Assembly: GCA_027605045.1 (NCBI GenBank)
Contig: JAQFWX010000026.1
Span: 186,001-250,000, forward strand
Direction of reading: 5' to 3'
Source of the DNA: Phallus indusiatus
Taxonomy: Eukaryota > Basidiomycota > Agaricomycetes > Phallales > Phallaceae
Length of the DNA: 64,000 nt
Position 1 is the first letter of the stretch. The number at the start of each line of letters is the position of its first letter. A program made the position numbers and the translations under genes. The notes beneath the pieces were generated by a model. The model saw only the letters and a program-made list of their open reading frames with translations, was not told the origin of the DNA and did no database searches. Shown here piece by piece: positions 44,810 through 57,172 of this stretch.

Positions 44810-47800
44810 ATGGGTGTTCAAAGTCGACGACGCTCTCCCAATGGCCGTGCCGCATCCGGAAACGGCGAGGCTACGCAACGTGACGAAGTCGTTTGGGGCA
44901 AAACTCCCAGTGGAACAGGTACGTGTTCCAAGAAACCATCAATCACATAATTGTTCCGGAGTAAATTAAGGATTCTGTTCTCAAATTCAGTATTCCGTGT
45001 ACCAACTACTCATGATGTTATGACGCTGTTTGACCCGCGCTATCCGAAGTCGCATTTGGACCTTGTCAATCTCGCACTGCTCGGCGTGCAGCTTACCTTA
45101 TTCGCTTGGTTGTCAAAACGAGGTGCACAGCTATTTTTCTTCTTTTACTTAGTCTTTTGGCGTGCTGCGTATGATGCCGGCCTTGGCTATGTTCTTACAA
45201 AGCAAAGCAAGAAAAAATGGATCGTGCGTGAAGTCCAGAGAAGGGCATGGCTAGATGAAGAAAAGCGTCCCAAAGTCAGAGCGTGGATTAAAAGTCAGCT
45301 GCAAGGAAAGATGGGAAAAGACTACTCTTTTGACGTATGTGTCACATACATCTTTCATCCGCATTTCTTCTTGATATCTCATCTCTATAATTAGGATTTA
45401 CCGTTGGAGTACAACACATGGCTTCTTTTTCGTCAGCTTGTGGACATAATCCTAGTGAAGTACGTCTATTAATACCTCTGAATCTAAATTGTCTCGATCT
45501 CTTAAGTCGCCCTTTCCATCAGTGACTTTGTCTCTTATGCTCTTTTTGCCATTGCATGTTTCCGAGTGCCGACCGGACTGTCTTTGGCCCTGCATATCCT
45601 AAGGTACGCACTAAACTTCATTTATTTAATCTTTGGAACCTAACTCTTTCAATCTAACAATGCCGCTAGGTGGATTGGCGGAGTTGTTTTGTTGGCATTC
45701 AATCTGTGGGTCAAGACCGAGGCACATCACGTTGTCAAAGACTACGGTTGGTATTGGGGTGACGCTTTCTTCCAACGCGGTGCTCTCGTTTTCGATGGCG
45801 TTTTCGAGATGGCACCCCATCCGATGTATTCTGTCGGTATGTCTATCAGATGACACCGCACCATTAATCACTAGCGCTCATGAAGTTCTTGAATAGGCTA
45901 CGTTGGTTACTATGGCTTATCCATAATTGTTGGTAGCTATCCCGTTCTATTCGTCAGTCTTGCCGCCCATGCAGCCCAATTTGCGTTTTTGGTATTTTTT
46001 GAAAATCCCCGTAAGTCCAAACCCACAAAAATCACGTTCCCACTCGGTGTTTAGCGTCTTTCTTTGTTTGGTATTTTAATGTTGTTTCATTAGATATCGA
46101 GCGTATGTACGGTCAACGGAAGCCCATCGCTCAACGGACTCCCCTCGTTCCTTCCAACCTTTCCCGGTCTTCCTCGTCTCCTACGCGACCAAAATCCCTA
46201 TCAAAGACAGATCCTGAACTCTCTACTCCGGGGGCTACAGAGAGCGGAACTTCCGATTCTGATACAGAGCTTGAAACAGAAGTTGATGAATCCTATGCTC
46301 CGTCTCCTAAATCTCAGGATGTCAAATCTACACGCCAGCCAATGATGACTCTTCATGACCTAATGAATTTCTACTTCCGGAAGGATACCCTCGGCCTATA
46401 CAATCTAGATTTGTTCAGGTACGAATTCGCGTCAGAACAATAAGTGAAATGTGTTTAGTCAAATGTGTCTTTTTGTTCACAGAACCTCCGATGTTAAGCT
46501 GATTGTTATCATTGCATATGCCATTATTTTAAGCTTCATTGTCCCTCATTTGCGATCAAACCGGGCCTTGCTTGGTTTTTACTTTATCCATGCGTTGTTG
46601 TGGCGATTCTTTCACTCGTTCGGATTAGGGTTGCTATTGCAAGCTCAGAGTCGGAACAAGTTCCTAGTTCGACATTTTATTACCCGTTATCACTATCCTG
46701 GCAAAGAGGCCGGTCGTGATGCAACTCGGGAGGCATTCAACAATTGGAAGTCGTTGTATAACATGAGCTTGTGCATGACCTATGGTACGCGATTTACTCA
46801 AACGTATTGTAGCACATCTAACACACATACCTCTTTTAGTCTCATTCATCGGATTAGCCTGGCAAACATACTCGATACCCGCAGAATGGACTGTAGGAGA
46901 TCAATTGTTGCGGCATACTCTTGGTGCTGTAAGCGCGCTGTCCCTGCTGCTATTTCGTATCTGATCCTATAAAAATAGATTCTCATCTTATTGCATATGT
47001 GGACTGCGTCGGAATGCTATGATGTGCTTGGTGTGTTCGGTACGTTGAGGTATTGGTAAACAATGTTAATAAGCCGAACTAACTGTCGGCTGTCAGGTTG
47101 GTTCTTCGGCGATTTCTTCATTGAAGACTATCCTGCGACTTTGGCCTACACCGGAATCTATCGGTACGACTAGCTAGCGCTCTTTTTTTGTCAATTGTTT
47201 TTCAAGTCGTTTATCAGGTTCCTCAATAACCCCGAACGGACCATGGGTGGTGCGGCTTTCTTCGGCTTATCCTTGATTAGTGGAAGCAAGCTTGTCTTTG
47301 CATTGGCCGTCATATCACAACTCTCTCATTGGTGGTTTTTAAGCAAGGTCGAAAAGTGAGATACCTCGTTGTGTGCACGCCGAATCCACGTTCCTGACGA
47401 TGTTTTTCTGTAGTCCGCATATGAAGAAGTTGTATGGTGCATCATTAAGACAGGAAGCAGGTTTGACAAAGGTTGTCAAGAAAGTTGCATTGAGAAATGC
47501 CATGTTATTGGATTCGCGTGCTCAGAAGCATGTTCCGGAGATCACGCGTGTCGCCAAAGAAGTTAAGGGCACATTTGATAAGGTGTATGAAGAGACCGCG
47601 GAGGTGGTGAAGGAATTCATACACCCTCCTAATTTGTCAGAAGTTGTACAGGATACTAAGGTCCTGCTGCAACATTCCAGGGAGAAATTGGTAATTAGGT
47701 ATGCGACTCTGTTTTTAGACTGTGTTTCATCAATTGATTTGGCTACGCAGTCGTGTTACCAGCGAGGCCCTGATGCTAGACAGAATGCAGTACCAGATTA

Positions 47801-48625
47801 CTGTTGGACCTAAAACCCAATTTCATATCGGAGAGCCTATTACTGTGCACTGGCGCGCTCCGATCTCGCATTCGAAAAAAGATTGGATTGGAATATATAG
47901 GGTACGCTGGCTTTTTGTTTCACCGGTATATGGGCATATATATTGAGCGAAAACCATAATAGAAAGGCGCGAATAAGTCGAATTCGGTTACAAAGATTTC
48001 TTCATTAGGACGTTGGGTGCCTGTTCATGATGATGTTTGGGATGGAGATATTCCGGTTAGCGTGGATGAGACTGAGTCATCTAAGAAATGCGAAGGCGAT
48101 GTAGTGTTGAAAGGCGAGAAGTTGCCCTGGGTGGCAGGACTTTATGAGGTAACCTTACGGTTTCTCAGCGGATTAATGCACTTTAACGCTGCTTTTGATT
48201 TGTGTAGATTAGGTACCACCATGATGGCAAGTACAATGTACTGAGCACGGTCGACATAGAAGTCTTTGGTAATGCTCGTCTTCGCATTTCTTATTCTCAT
48301 AAACTCACTCTGGCTTGCAGCGGATGAAATACCCACTTTTACGTTAGAAGCTGTCCGGAACACGCTCAAACGTCTTGTAGTGTACGCCTTAGACGAGGAC
48401 CCGTCGTTGATACCAATATCGTGCCAGACACAGCCGACGGAAGGAACGACGGATGGAAGAGATCCGGACGACTTCAATTTCTGGTCGGAAAAACAAGCCA
48501 AGCTATTGGCCAAAGGCATCGAGCAAGTATTTGGTGTCGAATACTCGCCGGAAGTTATTGTTGCCGATGCCAATATTTCTGCTCTGGCTAACAGGATTTT
48601 GGTGTCGAAGGAGATATTTCACTAA
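44810..48625 (+). CDS. CHO2: Phosphatidylethanolamine N-methyltransferase Cho2
   Basis: About sixteen exons give roughly 950 residues, as expected for fungal Cho2/Pem1, which makes the first methylation of phosphatidylethanolamine towards phosphatidylcholine in the ER using S-adenosylmethionine. Visible parts: the N-terminal [20 protein letters not shown], many membrane segments ([29 protein letters not shown]), [20 protein letters not shown] with [14 protein letters not shown] of the first methyltransferase-like domain, a hydrophilic linker ([15 protein letters not shown]), the second domain with [20 protein letters not shown], and the long cytosolic C-terminal part with [17 protein letters not shown] and [13 protein letters not shown]. 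It ends ILVSKEIFH at 48625. The frame stays open across all junctions. Confidence 0.93.
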
Positions 48626-48949
48626 TGGGTTTAATGGGTTTATTGTTCATTCATAGGCTGTCAGATTCTTTCTACGCATCTTTACGAGTTTGATATCATC
48701 TTTTAGAGATTTTACTACACATTATACCTTTTATACCTTTTACCTGCGTGTGACATGGCCCTGTATATAAAGCTTTACAGTTTTGTGTCACACTTTGACT
48801 CAGTCCTTACAAAGCTTGCAGTTAAACTTTGCTTCGGTAAGTAAGAAATTCTCACGTCACATGGCGGTTCGAATATTGTTTAAGCAACGTTGAATGCCTC
48901 ACTCGTTATGCTTCTAACAATGCAGTCTTTTGCACTGGGTCAATTTAAT
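48626..48949. other. Spacer
   Basis: 3' flank of CHO2 and promoter of the next gene; TATA-like TGTATATAAAGC at about 48763. Confidence 0.4.
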
Positions 48950-49789
48950 ATGAACAAGGTCGCAGTTTTACTTTCTGCAGAGTGCGTCGATGCTGCTTCA
49001 AGGTCCCCGATGACCTTCAGTCTTGGGGCTGTTCTTGTCAAGGGCGGAAAGGTCATATCTACTGGTTATAACCACCATCGTACCCATTATGACGGCGCAG
49101 ACATCTCAAAGCGTGGACATCGTAAGCCTGTTTCCATGCATGCCGAGATGCATGCCATCTTCAATGCTACTGGCATGTCTCCCGCTTTCAAGACCCAGTT
49201 TGAATGCGACATCCCTAAACGAGGCAGACTCAAACCTGGTACAAAAGTCGACAATTCAAAATGGAGTCTTAAACGAGCCTTTGAAGGAGAAGCCTTCTAG
49301 AACCAGGCGCAAGAATGCTGGACCAAACAGAGATCCTGATCAAAGAGGCAGTAAGGATACAGATCCAACTTCTCAGGCTAGCTCTCGACAATGGTCAGCA
49401 AGACGAAGAGATCCCAAGGTAAATGGTGCAGACTTGTACGTGGTAAGGATAACGAAACGCGGTGGGGTGGGATGTGCAAAGCCGTGTTGGAGGTGTATCG
49501 AGTGGTGTCGGTGGGCTGGTGTGAAGCGGATATATTATTGTGATGGTCAATGGGGCAAATTTCAGGTCGTTAAAGTCAACGAATCGTGCAGCGTTTATGA
49601 AACTCAAGCGGATATCCGACTTTTCAATGGCATGGTATGTGTTGTTTCAATACGGTTAAGCCAACTCTCACCCTGTTTTCTTAGTCTTATTAGATGTATT
49701 ATTACTCAAGCAAGAACATACGCTTTGTGCTTCACTGGGTTTAAGATATCAGAGTGGATTTCGGTCCCTGGCAACTGCCCTGTGCCATA
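48950..49789 (+). CDS. Cytidine/deoxycytidylate deaminase-like zinc protein
   Basis: Start ATG at 48950 (MNKVAVLLSAECVDAASRSP). The region SMHAEMHAIFNATG holds the HAE zinc/proton-shuttle motif, and CAKPCWRCIEWCRWAGVKRI the PCxxC zinc-binding pair of the deaminase fold. Between them the frame changes: the first part is in one frame to about 49245 and the second in another from about 49280. A spliced intron from about 49241 to a CAG at about 49362 would restore the frame (giving DPTSQASSRQW), but this is not proven. The C-terminal end is also uncertain because GT sites follow NGM at about 49634. Substrate unknown. Confidence 0.65.
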
Positions 49790-50067
49790 GTTATCAACTG
49801 GCTGCAGAGTACTGAATTCAGGGAAGAGCAAGTCAAGAACAAATGGCATCTATGTAACCCGGCTTTTGTGCCGCTTCTTTTAAAGTACAAAACCTTTGTT
49901 ATACTGCCAAACATACATGTTTTTTAAAACCTTACATAATGCAAACCTCCTTCCCTTTCTAATTTTTTTTGCGCAAAAAGATTGTGAGGACGCGTGACAA
50001 AAATGAGACGCGAGTCGCGCCGATACACGCCACCCGCGGAAAACTTTGGCTTTTGACCATCACCGAC
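49790..50067. other. Short spacer before the SNF2 helicase
   Basis: No gene seen; contains the promoter of the helicase. Confidence 0.4.
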
Positions 50068-53000
50068 ATGTCGCGCAATAAAGTGAATAATGTCTTATCG
50101 GCCTTTGACGACGCCATCGCTGACATTATTGATATTCCTACCGACGATGACGACGAAGATATCGGAGAACTAACGTCCTTACACGGGAAACGACCTCTGC
50201 AGGCGATTACAGGCAATGGGTCTCATTCTGAAAACCCGGCGAAACGACGAAATACCAATACAAATCGTAATGAAGCTTCGCTCTAAATCATTGTCTTTCT
50301 GATAACATATTCGTCCAGACCAGTTTTCACCTTCCACCCGACCTGGCCAACTTCCAGAACCGGCCTTTGACATGGCAAGGTCTGGCGGTTTCTTCATAAA
50401 AACTCAGTCGTACTGAACGCTTTATCTTAGGCTATTTCCGAATGCGTTCCAGGAACAACCTGTATCGGTATCCGCCAATAACGTGCAGGTATTGACAGAG
50501 AATCAAAGAATAGGACCACCTTTACCCGACGCGCTTGAGCATCTTGGGTTATCACAGTAGGTTTAAAAAGGAATTTCGGCTCTAACACTACAATGAAATG
50601 TTTTCTAGCCCTTCTGATCTGATCCAGGGCTTGGAAATTAAGTTGATGAAGCACCAAATTATTGGTGTATCTTGGTACTTATTGATCTATCATCAAGGTG
50701 CTGTTCGGAACCACTGACTGCATCACAGGATGCTGAAACAAGAGTTTGATCGTCAGAAGAAGGGAGGGATATTAGCGTACGTCTTCTGCCTCAACTGTTC
50801 CGAGTCAAATCTGTTTCACACCTGCTTTTAGAGACGAGATGGGTTTAGGCAAAACTATACAAATTCTCGCGTTGATGGTACTAAATCCGCGTGGGTCGAC
50901 ATATGAAAAAGAGTCCGTCGGTGATACAACTGACAAAAATAACAAAATTCAAAAGTCTGGATTTTCGAAAACAACACTGGTGGTTGCTCCAGCTTCTCTA
51001 CTTCGGCAATGGAAGGAAGAGATCGAAATGAAATCTCAGGAAGGCCTATTCCGGGTACATATTCATCATGGGAAGGAGAAGTTGAAGTCTGTCAAGGAAA
51101 TAAGGGCCTTTGATGTAAGTTTGTGTCGTATGCCAATACATCCCAGGGCTTATACTTCTCAGATTGTCATTGTTTCTTATCAAACGCTTATGGCTGAATT
51201 TCCGAGTCAACTTGACAAATTGGATCAATCTGGATGGTTACCTGAACATGGGTAAACGCATACCAACTTAAACAGTATATTGATCATTCTCGCTCAATGC
51301 TTTATTACAGAGGTCCTCTCGCTCGTATGAAGTGGCATCGCATTGTCTTAGACGAGGCCCAGGTTATACGAAACCGGCTAACTCAATCTGCGCAATGCAT
51401 TTTTCGTCTACAAACTAATTATCGATGGTGCCTTTCTGGCACACCGATATTCAATGGAGTGTCTGACATATTCTCATATCTGAAGATTTGTCAGCCTGGA
51501 ACATATAGTTGGGATGTTTTCAACCGGAATATTGTCAGTGTCACTCCGCATCTGTTAACTCCACACAAAGTGTTCATATTTCTGTTACATAGTGTCAAGT
51601 AGAAACTCACGATCCTGCCAGAGCTAGTGAGAGATATTTTCGCATTTTCCCCTACTGTTTCTATAATCTATTTCAGCTTCCCTTGCCAATGAATGGCTAG
51701 AACCATTAATGCTCAGAAGAACCAAATTAAGCAGACTTGTGCGTCTCTCATATCTTTCATGGCAGCTCGCTGATCCTTGTATCAGGATGGTCGCCTTATA
51801 TTGGAGGAACTTCCCCCCAAGCATATTGAAATCGTTGAACTTGAGTTCAGTGAGGGCGAGAGAAAGGTATATGGTAGTCTGTCTATCGATTTCACGCTAA
51901 CTTGTTGTATCTTAGATTTATGATGAACAGGCTGCCAGAACTGAGAGAACCATCGGTGAGCTCGTATCGAAAGGTTTAGAAGAGCAATAGTAAGCTTGAC
52001 TTTTTCGAAAACGTTGACTGAGTATTGAACAATTTCGTTTAGCCATATGTTTATACTCGTAAGCGATCAACATTACCTGCCAGACCTTCTGTTCATCAGC
52101 GTTCTAGGTTCTTATTCTTCGTCTTCGACAGCTGTGTGGACATCCCAGTCTAATGCTGGTACGTCAATTCAGTATGGCTAATAGAAATGTTTTAAATTTG
52201 ATATTCAGGCTCTGAAAGATCCTACGAAAGACCCCAATTATATGTCCAAGTTAGAGAAGGAAAAGACACTTAACAGGGCTAGACGAGAATTAGGGAGGCC
52301 ATGGGTCGATCGAGTTGGTAGTCGTGGTCCTCCGTTTCGTTCTTCAATTCTGATGTGGCGCTGTAGATGAAGGCCGCATTTAGAGAGCGAGCAATGAAGC
52401 GAGACTCGATGGTAAAAGAAGACACTCTTGAGTCTTGTATTCGGTGCCGCGAAGGTATGGTCTCTCAGGCAAAAAAATTGATTTATTTTCTGAAATGCGG
52501 GATCGTAGTGATGGAAGGAAACGCTATGCTTGTTGCTTGCGGTCATATGGTTTGTGCAGGTATATCTTTCAATTATGTATTTATCGTGTTAAATTTCTAA
52601 ACTTATTTCTGAAGATTGTTTGGATGATTTGGCCAAATCAGAAATGCGTACGAATGGAGATATGTGAGTCCATGCAGTGACCACCTTTTAGCGCAATATG
52701 GTTAACCGGCGCTTAGGGAAGAATTGGAGGCAGATGAAGGCTCTGTTTTACGACCATGTTCATATATTTTATTCTTTACGTTTACGCGAAGGCTGACGAC
52801 ATGTTCGTTTAGGTCCGACATGCAAGATGTTTATAGATCCCAACAAGGCTTACAAGGCGGCAGCCTTCCAAGTTTCCGAAGAGGAGTTGGTATTTGGCGG
52901 GGCTGGATATCGTGAAAATTTGGCCGCGGCCACGACAAAGAAAAAAAGAAAAGAAAAGGATGCGGATATGGATTCAGACGATGAGTTGCCAAGTGCCGAC

Positions 53001-54287
53001 GCCCTTATGGCTGACTTCAAGGCTGTCTCAGATGATGAGGAGAAAAAAGTATGTTTTTCTAATATTCTTCTCCCTGCCTAGTTTATAGCATTATCTTAAG
53101 GACGAGTCTGAGCCGGCCGCTGCGTTCAATGCAAATCCAAATGCTATATTATTTTCACAAGCTCCAGTTCTGACACCAGCAGAACCGGAGGGTTTATCCG
53201 CGATGGCTAACTTGGAACGCTGGAAGAATCCCAAGACGCCAAGCACCAAGTTAGTGGCTATGATTAATATGTTGAAAGAGTGGGAAGCCGATCCCGCTAC
53301 TTCAATGGACAAAGTTATTATATATTCACAATGTATGACCAAAGGCGTTTATTTTCATTATATTCTTCCGCGACTGATATCTACATTTCTAAGGGACTAC
53401 GATGTTGGATAGTGAGTGTCTGTCTGTTGTTTAGCTCAAGTGCTCAATTTGGTGCAGTCGTGGAGGAAATGTTTGAGCAGCATAATATTATCTCCTTACG
53501 TTATGACGGCAAGTACGTATTCGTTCCTTCCGAGCCTCAACGTATTAATCGAACTATCGTCAAGGATGTCTCGTGATGAACGAGACGAGTAAGTATCTCT
53601 CGTTCTGTTCGACTTGAACAAGTCTGATTGTGTCGGAAGGGCTATTGCGAGATTTAAAAGGACTGGCGGGCCCAAAATAATATTGATATCGTTTGTGTAT
53701 TCACTGCTGTTTCGTGTTTGCATACTGATTTGGCGATCAGAATCAAAAGTGGTAGTGTCGGTCTAAACTTGACTTGTGCGAACCGGGTGCGTCGGACTAC
53801 CATCACTGACAACTAGTAATCTGACTCGATGAGTAGATTATAAAGTATGTTCATGATAATTCTTTAAAGAATTATTCACATAAAGTTTTTCAGCTTGGAT
53901 CTTTCTTGGAGTCTTCAGGCTGAACAGCAAGCCTATGACCGTGCACATCGAATAGGCCAGACCAAACCCACATACGTGAAACGCTACATCGTAAAAAACA
54001 CTATCGAAGAAAGGCGAGTCGATCTGTGCACACTTCATGATCTATCATTCGAGCTTTCCTTTTTAGACTGCTTCAGCTACAGAAGGATAAGCAAGAAATG
54101 GCAGCCGCTACTCTGGGCGAAGGAGATGCTCCTGCGCAGCGCATGAACGTTTCACTTACAGCTCGCGATTTAACAGGCGTACGTGTCTTTCCTCTCTTCT
54201 TGTATCTTTTTAGAATATATGACCTCGTCATTTCAGCTCGTTATGAAGGATGGTAATAATAGTGGTGGGCGACGAACAAGACATTAA
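50068..54287 (+). CDS. SNF2-family DNA-dependent ATPase with RING finger (RAD5/RAD16/ULS1 type)
   Basis: Start MSRNKVNNVLSAFDDAIADI at 50068; after introns come EIKLMKHQIIGVSW, DEMGLGKTIQILAL (Walker A), TLVVAPASLLRQWKEE, IVIVSYQTLM, WHRIVLDEAQVIRN (DEAQ, motif II), WCLSGTPIFNG and LMLRRTK. A RING finger sits inside the helicase: CIRCRE, CGHMVCADCLDDL and, across an intron, RPCPTCKMF. The C-terminal half has STKLVAMINMLKEW, DKVIIYSQWTTMLDIVEEMF, GLNLTCANRV and AYDRAHRIGQTKPTYVKRYI (motif VI). It ends NSGGRRTRH with TAA at 54285-54287. Such proteins remodel chromatin or act in repair, some as ubiquitin/SUMO ligases. The stretch near 52040-52160, where relatives have a conserved LRLRQ-type helix, reads poorly, so some decay is possible. 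Confidence 0.85.
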
Positions 54288-54748
54288 TAGTTTGGGTCGT
54301 ACCAGTTTTAACTAGCTTTGCCAGGTTCAGACTTAGATATAGGACGGATGTATTGATTACATGCCAATTATTCCTTAATTTACCATATTTTTTCTTAGAA
54401 TTGCTCGAAACCTCTACTGGAAACACGCTGAATTCCACTGGGACAAAATTCTCCTTGTAACTCAACACTTTCGCCAGACGAGTTTTTACCCCCATCTGGA
54501 CGGCAACTTGCAAGCTTTAAACAGCGAAAAGGTCAGAAAAAGCAATGTCCGATGTCGACCTCAAGGAGTTCATTGCGTCATCTAAAAATGTGCGTAAAAG
54601 CACTTCAAGTTCCTCTTCCTTCCTTACCGATTAGGTATACTTATGATTTATGACATGTCATTACAAGACAGAGTTACATGTATGCTAAGAAATCTTCGAT
54701 TTACAATCTTACTCAAGCCAATGCCGATTATTCTGCGTACTGTTCGCA
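54288..54748. repeat. Spacer with dispersed repeat (54401-54468)
   Basis: TTGCTCGAAA...GACAAAATTCTCCTTGT (54401-54460) is repeated at 59192-59250, and GTGCGTAAAAGCA near 54590 recurs near 59466, so about 200 bp is shared between the two places. A short possible first exon MSDVDLKEFIASSKN followed by GT lies at 54545, without a continuation. Confidence 0.5.
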
Positions 54749-55424
54749 AGTAGTGTTGGGTACAGTTTGGTTCGAAACCGCGGAAACCGGTTTGAGAACT
54801 GAACTAAAACCACGATTATCCAAATTACCGAACTGGTTTGGAACCGGTTTCACTAGAGCAAATGTAGCTAGATTTCGTAGAATGAAAATAGCTTCCGAAC
54901 TGTATAGTTCGGAGGCAGATCATCCACACACAAACATCAGTGACCTTTCCATGAGTCTGCATCATTGGGCTGAACGCTACTTGAATGAGCCAGTAACCAC
55001 CCATCCAGATGGCAGTGGTCCTAGTAGTTTGGCATACTGGAAGGTATTGGAATATCAATATCTTTATGAAATGACTGAATTTAATTCCGTGTAGTCCGTT
55101 CAGCATGTATATCCACTTCTCAGCAAAATGGCCATTGATTATCTTGCGATTCCAGGCTCCTCTACTCCAGTGGAACGTGTTTGGAGCAGCGCTGCCGATA
55201 CCGATACGAAAAAACGAAATAGGCTGTCATCGGATCATTTATCAGCTTTACAGCTTCTTAAGATGGTGTATAGACGAGAGCGGGAGCAAAAACTGTCTGC
55301 AGAGGAGATGGCGAAACAGAGGGAGGAAAGATTGAGGATCATTGAGGAGGCAGACTGGGCGTGCGATCTTCCTGATCCTAAACTGCTTCAATTTCCAGAA
55401 TTTTTGCTTGATTTATTAGATTAA
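54749..55424 (+). mobile_element. hAT transposase, C-terminal fragment
   Basis: From about 54885 the frame reads MKIASELYSSEADHPH, SLAYWK, and after an intron (about 55043-55108, GT-AG) YPLLSKMAIDYLAIPGSSTP, VERVWSSAADTDTKKRNRLS and SALQLLKMVYRRE, ending LLDLLD at 55424. This is the hAT C-terminal dimerisation domain, placed next to the last part of the catalytic fold. The N-terminal BED finger and most of the catalytic region are missing. The upstream TAGTGTTGGGTAC followed by AAACCGGTTT-type repeats (54749-54860) looks like a hAT 5' end, suggesting an internally deleted element. No matching 3' terminus was found. Confidence 0.75.
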
Positions 55425-56316
55425 TTACTGATTATACAAGTACCTATGGCCGGGTTACTGCCGAAAAACGGAAGAGGAAGTTGTGCACAACTTTCTCTTG
55501 ACTTATTATCACTCGATACAGACTCAGTAACGATACGACGACTCGGACTCACCTTCCAATTACTTCATGGAATGAATAGCAAGCTAGAAGTCATGAAAGT
55601 ATGTATCAACGTCTCGTTTGGTTTTAACTTTAGTACAGGCTTCTCCATACGCTATCATACACGCCGGGCTAAATTTGAGTTTTGTGCGATACTGTTACTG
55701 TACGTAACATTATTAATGTTACTTCGGTTTAACTATATCCTAACTGGAAGGTTGAAATACGAAGTGAAAAGAAGGAACATTGTCACATATTGTCCCCTTT
55801 CGGTTCGCAAACGTAAATATGTTGAATATTAGTAGATTCTTGAGCACTTAGATGCATCCGCACCATGCACGTGAAAGTCCGAATGTCATGCTGGTCTAAG
55901 ATGTGCGACGAAAAATGATTACCTGGATTTGGTTGGCGGAATTTTGAGCAAACTATCTTGTGCGGGTTTTTTCAATTGACTGGGCTGCGGCTTTACATTG
56001 AAGGACTGAATATGCTCTATAACGCATAATTCAACTTGAAGTTTAGAACCTTTGACGTCAATGATTAAGTGTATTGTGTTGAATCAATTTGGAATCAATT
56101 GATGGTTAGGCGATCCGGCTGAGTCAGCCAAGAGTCTAAAGATCACTAATGCAGAACTTGCTTAGTTTGAACATGACCGATTTAACTGGTGAACACCGTA
56201 AAATTTTATTCGTCCTAGCCGGCGTGTCGGCATGCTTCACATGAAGCTTTACGCACATAAAAGCAACTTGTAAACTCACTGAGAAAACTTAGAACTACCA
56301 GACTCGAAATTTCAAA
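55425..56316. repeat. Left part of a segmental duplication, upstream of HsbA copy 1
   Basis: Pieces such as AATAGCAAGCTAGAAGTCATG (55573) and GTGCGACGAAAAATGA recur at 62423-63030 in the same order. No gene recognised. An ACATAAAAGC TATA-like site lies at about 56257-56266. Confidence 0.65.
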
Positions 56317-57172
56317 ATGATTTTCTCCTTGGTCATCCTCTTGATCACATCTCTGACCATTATCGTATCTCCAGCAACACTGAATACGAAGAGAGCGTCC
56401 AGCACTACAATTCTGTCTGATGTTGAAGAGCTGATGGCAGACATGGTACGCGACTTCATTTTCGTCCTCCAGGTATTCTTCACAATGAAGTTTATAGTTG
56501 GATTTGGGTACTGCGATCGATAATATACCTGTGACTGGACCCAGCCTTGGTAATGTAATCGTATGTCGTCTTATAAAGTCTTTTTAGCACTCGCACTGAG
56601 TCGTTCTTTCCTAGACAGCAGTAATGAACGGGTTAACCGCGTTAGCGACAATAACTAAACTGACTTTGGATGCTGAGGTGACGATGGTTTAGACATCCGA
56701 AACGACATATAGTAATTAGCCTATAGAACCTTCCAGCACCAGTTGACCTTACGGACGCCGAAACAATCCTGGAGCAGATGACGGCGCTTCAAAGACAAGC
56801 AATTAACATCATAACAGCTTTGCAAGCTAAGGAAAGCACGATAGAGAGTGCGCTTACCGGAATTGGATCCTTTGCATTGACCAATGGTAAAAAGCGTACC
56901 GACGTGAGTAATACTGTAAACATTTGATATTTGGACATCGACCGTAATACCGTGGTTTTGGTTTTAGGCCCTGATTCAAGCATTAAAAAAGCTGCGCCTG
57001 TACGTTTTTGGCTTGTTACGGGAGTATTGTTAATAAACATGCTAACTGGCGTCTTCAGCCTGAAATAAACCAAGAAACTATAGCAAACTTACAAAATGGA
57101 TTTGATACCGCATTGGCAGCTGCTTCAGCAACCTTCCCATCTTGCGATTCTTTAATCAGCATAAACTTGTAA
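56317..57172 (+). CDS. HsbA-like secreted hydrophobic-surface-binding protein, copy 1
   Basis: The start MIFSLVILLITSLTIIVSP is a signal peptide, followed by TKRASSTTILSDVEELMADM. After an intron to a TTTATAG acceptor (about 56496) comes LDLGTAIDNIPVTGPSLGNV, then TAVMNGLTALATITKLTLDA, then NLPAPVDLTDAETILEQMTA and ESTIESALTGIGSF. This arrangement (secreted, helical, repeated Val/Ile and threonine-rich helices) is that of HsbA, a fungal family binding hydrophobic surfaces and recruiting cutinase-type enzymes. The last exon reads PEINQETIANLQNGFDTALA to TAA at 57170-57172, but its junction with the exon KKLRL is off by one base, so the end is uncertain. Confidence 0.75.

Noticed and set aside
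54001..54146. Helicase reading continuing EERRVDLCTLHDL
   Set aside because: Splicing at 54014-54066 gives LLQLQKDKQEMAAATLG, the usual end of such helicases, so the unspliced reading is not taken.
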